Origin: Lentimicrobiaceae bacterium
Lineage (GTDB): Bacteria > Bacteroidota > Bacteroidia > Bacteroidales > UBA4417
Assembly (NCBI GenBank): GCA_015657475.1
Contig: JADLKF010000009.1
Span: 402,502-443,256 of the forward strand
DNA: 40,755 nt
Reading direction: 5' to 3'
This document shows, piece by piece, positions 34,539 through 40,755 of this stretch. A model generated the notes under the pieces. It had not been told where the DNA came from and searched no databases. It saw only the letters and a list, made by a program, of their open reading frames with translations. A program made the position numbers and the translations under genes. The number at the start of each line of letters is the position of its first letter. The stretch's first letter is position 1.

Positions 34539-34636
34539 ATGGACAATGGAGAATTGACAATGGATAATGGACAATGGACAATGGGTAATTGACAATTGAC
34601 AATTGACAATTGACAATTGACAATGGACAATGGATT
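34539..34636. repeat. heptanucleotide tandem repeat, 14 copies
   Basis: Fourteen consecutive 7-bp units with consensus ATTGACA/ATGGACA; five consecutive ATTGACA units (34588-34622) are identical. The array ends one base before the start codon of the e(P4) gene, so it is its leader region. Copy number is likely to vary by slippage. Confidence 0.95.
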
Positions 34637-34661
34637 GTAGAATGTTTGTTTCTAACAATGT

Positions 34662-34669
34662 CAAAAGTA
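34662..34669 (-). promoter_or_regulatory. possible -7 box of the e(P4) gene, upstream of the heptad array
   Basis: The minus strand reads TACTTTTG, a TAnnTTTG match. Transcription from here would place the whole repeat array in the 5' leader. No -33 box identified. Confidence 0.35.
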
Positions 34670-34806
34670 AACAATAGGCGATTTTGTTTAGGAAAATGAT
34701 AAGGATTTAACGATTGCTTAATGCTTAGCAGGACATCCTGAATGGAACAAAAACAGTTCGGAGCTATGATAATACGGATTTACTTTTTAGCATAAGATGA
34801 GTTTAG

Positions 34807-34814
34807 TAAGTTTG
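34807..34814 (+). promoter_or_regulatory. -7 box (TAAGTTTG) before the creatininase-family gene
   Basis: TAnnTTTG followed by T, 63 bp before ATG 34878. It lies inside a longer frame that could start at 34797, which argues for the later start. Confidence 0.4.
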
Positions 34815-34877
34815 TACAGTCAAAACATGATACCGGCAGATCAGATACCTGATAGCAGCTTTAATTATTCCGAAACA

Positions 34878-35645
34878 ATGAGACCTTATATCCTGGCAGA
34901 AACAAACTGGAAGACAGTTAAAAATGAAAAGTTTGAACTGGCAGTTTTGCCCTGGGGGGCTACCGAAGCACACAATTACCACCTGCCATATGGAAGCGAT
35001 ATTATTGAAGCGGAGTATCTTGCAGCCGAATCAGCCAGGGTCGCCTGGGAAATGGGAGGGAAGGTCGTTGTTCTGCCTACAATTCCTTTTGGTGTAAACA
35101 CCGGGCAGTCGGATATTTATCTGGATATGAATCTCAATCCCGGCACTCAGGCCATGATCCTGCATGATATAGTTGAAGTGCTTAACAGGCAGGGAATCCA
35201 CAAGCTGATGATATTCAACAGCCACGGAGGCAATGATTTCAAACCTTTTGTCCGGGAACTCGGACTGAAATTTCCTGATATGTTTATTTGCATTTCGAAC
35301 TGGTACCAGGCGCCTGAACGAGAAGTTTATTTCGAGAATCCCGGTGACCATGCTGATGAGATTGAAACCAGCCTGATGCTCTACCTGAAGCCGGAACTGG
35401 TTCTGGCTAAAGATTCATGGGGTGAAGGCAATGAGAAGAAATTCAGAATAAAGGCTTTAAGAGAAAACTGGCTTTGGGCCGAACGTAAGTGGTCAAAGAT
35501 TTCGGAAGATACAGGCGTGGGAAATCCCAGACTTGCTGACAGAGAAAAAGGTGAAAGGTATTTTAAGGCACTGAATGCCAAAATCGGCGAAGTAATGTTT
35601 GAATTGTGCAAGGCCGATATCAATGACCTATACGAACGGCAATGA
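34878..35645 (+). CDS. creatininase family amidohydrolase
   Basis: A 255-residue metal-dependent amide hydrolase of the creatininase/FAPy-deformylase fold. The metal-binding block LPWGATEAHNYHLPYGSD holds Glu30, His32 and Asp41; a second block is FNSHGGND and a third is GDHADEIETS, with the conserved Glu. The substrate is not creatinine for certain; relatives act on diverse cyclic amides or formamides. The start MRPYILAETNW (ATG 34878) is preferred because a promoter box lies at 34807 and the extension from ATG 34797 (27 residues) is not family-like; ATG 34827 is also possible. It stands alone, converging with the gene at 35695. Confidence 0.85.
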   Translation: MRPYILAETNWKTVKNEKFELAVLPWGATEAHNYHLPYGSDIIEAEYLAAESARVAWEMGGKVVVLPTIPFGVNTGQSDIYLDMNLNPGTQAMILHDIVEVLNRQGIHKLMIFNSHGGNDFKPFVRELGLKFPDMFICISNWYQAPEREVYFENPGDHADEIETSLMLYLKPELVLAKDSWGEGNEKKFRIKALRENWLWAERKWSKISEDTGVGNPRLADREKGERYFKALNAKIGEVMFELCKADINDLYERQ

Positions 35646-35694
35646 AAACGGGCTTTTACGGAATACTTATTAGCGCTACTTTGTTGACCGGCGT

Positions 35695-36366
35695 TTAATC
35701 AGCTTCCAGGTAGCTTATCAACCGGGCTATATCTTCCTGGTTATCAAAGATTACATTGTTATGCTTAAGGTAGGCTTTTAACTTTTCGTCCTTGTTGCGG
35801 TAAAGGTTGGCTAATTGTTTTATATTGATAAACCTGCTCAGCTTGCCATCTTTCATGAGCCAGTACCATGTATACGGCTTTAACTTGTACATATCAGGGG
35901 AAGACAAATAGTAACGGTTCCCACCGGAATAGAATCCCGATGCCGTTGTAATGGCTGAAGTTTGCGATGTATCACCATAAGCTCCCGGCTTACCCTCACT
36001 GCTGAGTTTGCATTTGTAGGCGGCGTACAATACGGTTGAGGAGCTATACACTACTTCCACGAACTTGTGATTCAGGGTTACGAAATTTCTGCCGGCAACG
36101 AAAACTGTATCTACCAGTTCAACTTCTTCATCAGCAATGGCAAGCACGTCACCCTTGTTTACGAAAACCATTTCTTCAGTAAGTGCATCATAATTGAGGA
36201 GGGCATTATAGCTAACGCCTGATTTCATGAGGACTTTTCCCTGCTTAAATTCGGGTAAGATATATGCTGAGAACTTTTTCCCTTCTGTTTGCGCGAAGGA
36301 GAGAATGCCATACATGCACAGAACCATTATTGGTACAAAACGTTTCATGCTCATTGGCTCAATCAT
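35695..36366 (-). CDS. small exported protein of unknown function
   Basis: A 223-residue protein with a signal peptide (MKRFVPIMVLCMYGILSFA, then Gln). The mature part has beta-rich segments (VLMKSGVSYNALLNYDALTE, MVFVNKGDVLAIADEEVELV) and a C-terminal helical tail (NIKQLANLYRNKDEKLKAYL). The middle is Tyr/Ser/Gly-rich. I recognise no named domain. The ATG at 36366 overlaps the stop region of the aminotransferase gene by 8 bases, suggesting coupling; ATG 36348 gives the most typical signal peptide and is the main alternative start. Confidence 0.65.
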   Translation of the reverse strand: MIEPMSMKRFVPIMVLCMYGILSFAQTEGKKFSAYILPEFKQGKVLMKSGVSYNALLNYDALTEEMVFVNKGDVLAIADEEVELVDTVFVAGRNFVTLNHKFVEVVYSSSTVLYAAYKCKLSSEGKPGAYGDTSQTSAITTASGFYSGGNRYYLSSPDMYKLKPYTWYWLMKDGKLSRFINIKQLANLYRNKDEKLKAYLKHNNVIFDNQEDIARLISYLEAD

Positions 36367-37828
36367 TAAACCATTTACTGATCAGCTCGTTTTTACGGTT
36401 GTTGTCGCTGGTATGCCTGAACTCGTTGGCATGTTTGTCGTAGCTGTAATCAATGCTCCATTCTTTGTAATTAATGGAGATTTGCCGGATGGCATCCATA
36501 CAGTGACCGAGTTCCTCATCAGTCATGGTTGGATGCAATGATAACCTTATCCAGCCGGGCTTCGAAGATAGATCGCCCATGCTGATGTATTGGGTGATCA
36601 TCTGTGACTTTTCATAGGTAACGTCGAGAAGGTAGTGTCCGTATGTGCCGGCACAGGCGCAACCACCGCGGACCTGTATGCCAAAACGGTCGCTAAGCAG
36701 CTTGACGACGAGATTGTAGTGGATATTTTCAATATAAAACGACATGATGCCGATACGATCTTCAATATTGTCGGCAAGGATATGGAGCCCGCTGATTTTT
36801 CTCAGTCCATCGAAGGCTATTTTTACCAGTTCTTTCTCTCGAAGTCTGATATTCTGCACTCCCATCTGGTTTTTAAGGTCAATTGCAAGGGCTGTTTTAA
36901 TTGCCTGGAGGAATCCGGGTGTGCCGCCATCTTCGCGGATTTCGATATCGTCGACATACTTATACCCGCCCCATGGATTGGTCCAGTCAACGGTGCCTCC
37001 GCCCGGTTGGTCGGGTGACTGCCGGTGGTAGAGTTCTTTATTGAAAATGAGAACACCTGAAGCACCGGGTCCACCCAGAAATTTATGTGGCGAAAAGAAA
37101 ATGGCATCCAGTCTTTCCATATCATCCACCGGATGCATATTGATATCGGCATAGGGTGCAGATGCGGCAAAATCAACAAAACAAACGCCTCCTGCTTCAT
37201 GCATGATCCTGGCAAGTTCGTGGTAAGGTGTTTCAATACCTGTAACGTTTGAACAAGCGCTAAACGAACCGATGAGTGTTTTGCGGTCGCGGTATTTTTC
37301 TATTTTGCTGCGCAGGTTATCAGGGTCAACGAGTAAACCTTTGCCGGGAGGAATTACAACCACGTCGGCGATCGTTTCGTACCATGACGTCTGATTGCTG
37401 TGGTGCTCCATATGGGTGATAAATACCACCGGTTTGTCCGATTTCTGGAGGCAGTCGGAATTCTGCAACATGCCGCAGGTCTTGAGCCCGAGTATGCGCT
37501 GGAATTTTACCAATACACCGGTCATTCCGAATCCATGGGTGATAATGACATCCTGTGGTCCGGCATTTACATGTTGTTTGATCAGCCTGTGTGCATGATG
37601 GTAAGCCTGTGTCATCAAGCTGCCTGCTTCGCTGGTTTCGGTGTGTGTATTTGCAACCCACGGGCCGATTTCATTCATGAGCTTTTCTTCGATGGGTCGA
37701 TAGAGGCGGCCGCTTGCGATCCAGTCGGCATAAAGTAGTTTCTTGTTCCCGTAAGGAGTGTTATACAGCAAATCGTTGCCGATAATGCCATTGCGGAAGT
37801 GCGAAAAATGATCGGAGAGTTGAACCAT
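36359..37828 (-). CDS. class V aminotransferase-fold PLP enzyme (cysteine desulfurase-like)
   Basis: A 489-residue cytoplasmic PLP enzyme. The lysine that binds PLP is Lys249 in FFSPHKFLGG; Asp219 in CFVDFAASAPY contacts the pyridine nitrogen, and EHHSNQTSW is the usual stacking-His region. Cys390 and Cys392 in RGGCACAGTYG occupy the place of the catalytic Cys of cysteine desulfurases. The family layout matches the NifS/SufS superfamily, but the chain is about 80 residues longer than SufS, with a C-terminal extension. It may be a cysteine desulfurase or a related C-S or C-N lyase; no Suf or Isc partner is near. It lies between the repeat protein (77 bp) and the exported protein (8-bp overlap). 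Confidence 0.88.
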   Translation of the reverse strand: MVQLSDHFSHFRNGIIGNDLLYNTPYGNKKLLYADWIASGRLYRPIEEKLMNEIGPWVANTHTETSEAGSLMTQAYHHAHRLIKQHVNAGPQDVIITHGFGMTGVLVKFQRILGLKTCGMLQNSDCLQKSDKPVVFITHMEHHSNQTSWYETIADVVVIPPGKGLLVDPDNLRSKIEKYRDRKTLIGSFSACSNVTGIETPYHELARIMHEAGGVCFVDFAASAPYADINMHPVDDMERLDAIFFSPHKFLGGPGASGVLIFNKELYHRQSPDQPGGGTVDWTNPWGGYKYVDDIEIREDGGTPGFLQAIKTALAIDLKNQMGVQNIRLREKELVKIAFDGLRKISGLHILADNIEDRIGIMSFYIENIHYNLVVKLLSDRFGIQVRGGCACAGTYGHYLLDVTYEKSQMITQYISMGDLSSKPGWIRLSLHPTMTDEELGHCMDAIRQISINYKEWSIDYSYDKHANEFRHTSDNNRKNELISKWFND

Positions 37829-37905
37829 AAATCAGGCAGAATGAAAATCCGCCTGCTAAGATCGGAAAAAAAGTTTAACCCGGAAACCAGACAGAAGTAT
37901 GTTGT

Positions 37906-40755
37906 CTATTCCTCTCCCGAGGAAATCTGTATCCTGCTAACTTCCACATCTGAACCTTCGGTGTAGATGCTGATCCAATTGTTGTCTTCGCGGTACCAGC
38001 GATCCTGGCCTGCCAGGCGGATGAGGTAATCAGCACCTTCGCCGGGAGCGATGGTTCGTAAAACAATGCCTCCGTTTTTCTGTGCATCTTTTCCATAATT
38101 AAGAAATACTCGCGGTACCGTTCCCGAAGTTGCCCTGGCATGGATAAGAACGTAATTGTTTTTGCGGAGGCGCGGTTCAATAACTGAGAATGAGAATTTT
38201 TTCTCATCACCTGAAGCGATCAGAATAGGACTGTTATTCACCTCCTTGATCGCATGGTCGCTGATATATTGCTTGATCTTGCGGATCATTTCACCTGGAT
38301 AAGTTTCATCAGGCTTGATGGATGAAGCTTTTTCATAAGCGTCAATAGCCTGGTCCAGAACTTTCTGCTGGTAAAGGTTATCAGCAGTGACGATGGCTTT
38401 ATCGTACTCGTCTTTGAGTGCTTTGGCGCGTTCGGCTAGTATGTTGCTAATTTCGGTGAGCTTGTCTTTCGGGTATTTTTCAGCTGGTTTGAGCCCTGAG
38501 GCCTTATTGAAGGCACTGCGGGCATCAATGTAGTTTTGACCACCAAAAAGCCTGTCGCCGTCGGCTATGAAGCCTGCATACATGCTTTCGAGCTGTTCCT
38601 TTTCCATTGCCAGCGCATTGTTGATTTCAGCAATCTTATCTTTAGGATACTGTTCCCTGGGTTTTACCTCCGATGCCTGTTGAAAAGCATTCAATGCCTG
38701 GGAGTATTCCTTTGCTGTAAAACGGCTGTCGCCTTCAGCCAGCAATTTGTTGTACTGGTTATCGATTTCCTTCAGTTTGGCTTCTATGGTCGCAATTTTC
38801 CCTGCTGGATACATTTCACCCGGTTTAATTTTGAGTGCTGATTGATATGAAGCAAGCGCAGGTTCGTAGTTACTGGTTGCCAGCGAGGCATCACCTTCGG
38901 CAAGCGCTTTATTGTATGCATCGTCACGAGCCTGTATTTCAGTCAGTATCGTGTTGATTGAGTTGATTTTATCCTTGGGATACTGCTCAAAAGGCTTCAT
39001 TTCTGATGCACTGCGGTAGGCAGAAAGAGCTGGCTGATAATTTTTATCACTGAGAGCTTTATCAGCCTCGGCAATGAGTTTAGCGTAATCATCATCCAGC
39101 TTCTTCTGTTCAGCCAGTATCTGGTTAATTTTATCTATCTGCTGTTTCGGATATAACTCGGCAGGTTTTATAGTTGAGGCTCTTTCATACGGTTCGAGCG
39201 CCTCACGATACTTTTTCTGATTGAAGAAAGCGTCAGCATTTGTAATTGCTTCATTGTACCTGTCGGTTGTGGATTTTATGTCGGCCAGAATTGCGTTGAT
39301 CTCAGTTATTTTCTGCTCAGGATATTTCTCCTGCGGGAACAACGACCTGGCATTATTGTAAGCTCCGAGCGCTTCGGTAAATGCATTGGCTTTGAATTGT
39401 TTGTCACCTTCGGCAATTGCTTGCTGGTATGCTTCCTGCTTTGCTTTCAGGTCAGCGATCATTTTACTGGCTTCAGCTATCCTGTCGGAAGGATATTTTT
39501 CTCCCGGCTTGATTTCCAATGCTTTGTTATATGCAGTTACAGATTCTTCATATTTTGTTGCATCAAAGAGTTGGTCAGCATCCTGAACAGCTTTATCGAA
39601 TGCGTCGTTGGTGGCTTTGATAGCAGCCAGCATGCTGTTTATTTCAGCGATTTTATCCGTGGGATACTTTTCACCAGGTTTTATGCCGAGTGCCGACTTG
39701 TAACCTGATAATGCCTCATTGTAATCCTTTGCAGCAAGGCTGGCATCGGCAAGTGTGATTGCTTTGTTATAGGAATCGTCTTTTACCTGGATGTCGGCCA
39801 ATATCTTATTGATAGCGTTGATTTTATCCTTTGGGTATTGCTCAGTGGGTTTAAGTCCCGATGCACTCTGAAATGCAGTTATTGCCGGCTGATAACTTTT
39901 TTCGGTGTAGGCTTTGTCACCTTCGGCAATGAACTTCGAATAATCATCATCCAGTTTTTTCTGTTCAGCCATTAACTGGTTTATCTTCTCAATCTGCTGC
40001 CTGGGATATGTTTCGGTCGGCTTAATTGCTGATGCCTGCTCGTAAGGTTTAAGCGCCTCCGGGTATTTTTTCTGGTTGAAGAAATCATCAGCTGCAGCAA
40101 TGGATTCACTGTATTTATCATCAGTAGCTTTGATGCCGGCCAGAATGGTATTGATTTCAGCAATCTTTTCCACAGGGTATTTTTCAGCCGGGAATAAAGT
40201 GCTGGCATTGGTATACGACGCTAATGCATCGTTATATGCTTTTGCAGTTAATTGCCGGTCACCTTCAGCGATTGCTTTCTGGTATTCTTCCTGCTTTGCT
40301 TTCAGTCCGGCAATCATTTTAGTGGCTTCGGCAATCCTGTCGGAAGGATATTTTTCACCCGGCTTGATTTCCAAAGCTTTGTTGTATCCACTGACAGACT
40401 CTTCATATTTTGCTGCATCATAAAGAATGTCTGCATCTTTCACTGCCTTATCATACGCTTCGTTGGTGGCTTTTATGCCAGCAAGTGTGGTATTGATTTC
40501 AGCGATTTTATCAGTGGGATATTTTTCACCAGGTTTTATACCCAGAGCTGACTTATATTCTGCGAGTGCCTCTGAATAAGCCTTTTCGCTCAGCCTGGCA
40601 TCAGCGCTGGCAATGGCTTTGGAGTAGGCATCATCGGTAGCTTTTATACCATTCAGAATTGTATTGATTTCTGCAATTTTTGAAGCAGGGTACTTTTCTT
40701 CAGGCTTTATTTCAAGCGCTTTGCGATAGGAGGCGATCGCATCGTCATATTTTTT
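37906..40755 (-). CDS. giant TPR-like repeat protein, C-terminal part (cut by window end)
   Basis: The frame runs from stop at 37906 to the window end without interruption, at least 949 residues. Residues before the C-terminal domain are 57-residue repeats: a helix pair of the type AIAEGDRQLTAKAYNDALAS followed by ASxxKPxEKYPxxKIAEIN and a linker helix. About 14 units are visible. Helix spacing resembles TPR (34 residues) with an added third helix. The last 120 residues or so (from about 38265 to 37909) form a separate beta-rich domain, including NNYVLIHARATSGTVPRVFL and the close ISIYTEGSDVEVSRIQISSG. No membrane segment is visible; the N-terminus is outside the window. Probably a large scaffold; function unknown. 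It is the upstream gene of the aminotransferase unit. Confidence 0.85.
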   Translation of the reverse strand, partial: KKYDDAIASYRKALEIKPEEKYPASKIAEINTILNGIKATDDAYSKAIASADARLSEKAYSEALAEYKSALGIKPGEKYPTDKIAEINTTLAGIKATNEAYDKAVKDADILYDAAKYEESVSGYNKALEIKPGEKYPSDRIAEATKMIAGLKAKQEEYQKAIAEGDRQLTAKAYNDALASYTNASTLFPAEKYPVEKIAEINTILAGIKATDDKYSESIAAADDFFNQKKYPEALKPYEQASAIKPTETYPRQQIEKINQLMAEQKKLDDDYSKFIAEGDKAYTEKSYQPAITAFQSASGLKPTEQYPKDKINAINKILADIQVKDDSYNKAITLADASLAAKDYNEALSGYKSALGIKPGEKYPTDKIAEINSMLAAIKATNDAFDKAVQDADQLFDATKYEESVTAYNKALEIKPGEKYPSDRIAEASKMIADLKAKQEAYQQAIAEGDKQFKANAFTEALGAYNNARSLFPQEKYPEQKITEINAILADIKSTTDRYNEAITNADAFFNQKKYREALEPYERASTIKPAELYPKQQIDKINQILAEQKKLDDDYAKLIAEADKALSDKNYQPALSAYRSASEMKPFEQYPKDKINSINTILTEIQARDDAYNKALAEGDASLATSNYEPALASYQSALKIKPGEMYPAGKIATIEAKLKEIDNQYNKLLAEGDSRFTAKEYSQALNAFQQASEVKPREQYPKDKIAEINNALAMEKEQLESMYAGFIADGDRLFGGQNYIDARSAFNKASGLKPAEKYPKDKLTEISNILAERAKALKDEYDKAIVTADNLYQQKVLDQAIDAYEKASSIKPDETYPGEMIRKIKQYISDHAIKEVNNSPILIASGDEKKFSFSVIEPRLRKNNYVLIHARATSGTVPRVFLNYGKDAQKNGGIVLRTIAPGEGADYLIRLAGQDRWYREDNNWISIYTEGSDVEVSRIQISSGEE
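38818..40527. repeat. 855-bp higher-order tandem duplication within the repeat gene
   Basis: Five 57-residue units (A-B-C-D-E) occupy 39673-40527 and recur in the same order in 38818-39672. Each unit is more like its partner 855 bp away than like its neighbours, for example the block EKYPSDRIAEA occurs in both copies at an offset of exactly 855. Confidence 0.9.

Noticed and set aside
34538-34630. N-terminal extension of the e(P4) phosphatase through the heptad array
   Set aside because: It merely translates the repeat and would bury the lipoprotein signal; kept only as a possibility under findings.
34539-34636. CRISPR-like array
   Set aside because: The units are 7 bp and contiguous, with no spacers and no cas genes.
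37906-40755. Plus-strand ORFs within the repeat gene
   Set aside because: They are periodic shadows of the minus-strand repeats with no independent features.

Overview
The window looks like a chromosomal segment from a member of the phylum Bacteroidota, probably Bacteroidales-like; the genus cannot be told. The signs are TAnnTTTG-type -7 promoter boxes instead of E. coli-type promoters, weak or absent Shine-Dalgarno sequences, many lipoproteins and beta-barrel proteins, and family content typical of the phylum (DUF4230, DUF4914, GH92, an RND pump fused to its outer-membrane factor). No rRNA, tRNA, transposase, integrase or CRISPR array was seen.

Layout. 1-0.5 kb: the 3' end of miaA, converging through a shared hairpin on a minus-strand run (0.65-8.1 kb) of an oligopeptidase B-like lipoprotein, DUF4230, SRPBCC and DUF1801 proteins, a zinc-ribbon membrane protein, a probable outer-membrane barrel, an endonuclease/exonuclease/phosphatase lipoprotein and a formyltransferase-fold protein that lacks two expected catalytic residues. 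8.2-10.5 kb (+): a stand-alone E2-type acyltransferase and a membrane metallophosphoesterase. 10.5-12.4 kb (-): DUF4914, an uncharacterised P-loop protein. 12.7-18.7 kb (-): a heavy-metal efflux operon made of a Cys-cluster leader protein, a 1463-residue RND pump plus outer-membrane factor fusion, and a membrane-fusion lipoprotein, closed by a strong terminator.

18.8-22.1 kb is an AT-rich accessory islet. A palindrome-rich tract leads into a small HTH-like/coiled-coil regulator. It is followed by a 50-codon ORF that overlaps the start of an HNH endonuclease, then a PD-(D/E)xK endonuclease whose N-terminus appears to be frameshifted. No methyltransferase is present. This is the best candidate in the window for an undescribed or decaying defence module.

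22.2-30.0 kb (+) is a run of mostly exported proteins of unknown role: a PorT-like barrel, a Cys-containing exported protein, an RDD membrane protein, a TPR protein, a subtilase with a large insert, an unknown protein, and a lipoprotein with repeat-like N-terminal and helical C-terminal parts. Repeated palindromes punctuate it. 30.1-35.6 kb holds a GH92 mannosidase, DUF2007, a pentapeptide-repeat protein, an e(P4)-type acid phosphatase whose start codon directly adjoins a 14-copy heptanucleotide repeat, and a creatininase-family hydrolase. 35.7-40.8 kb (-) appears to be one transcription unit: a giant protein of 57-residue TPR-like repeats with an 855-bp higher-order duplication (cut by the window edge), a class V aminotransferase, and a small exported protein.
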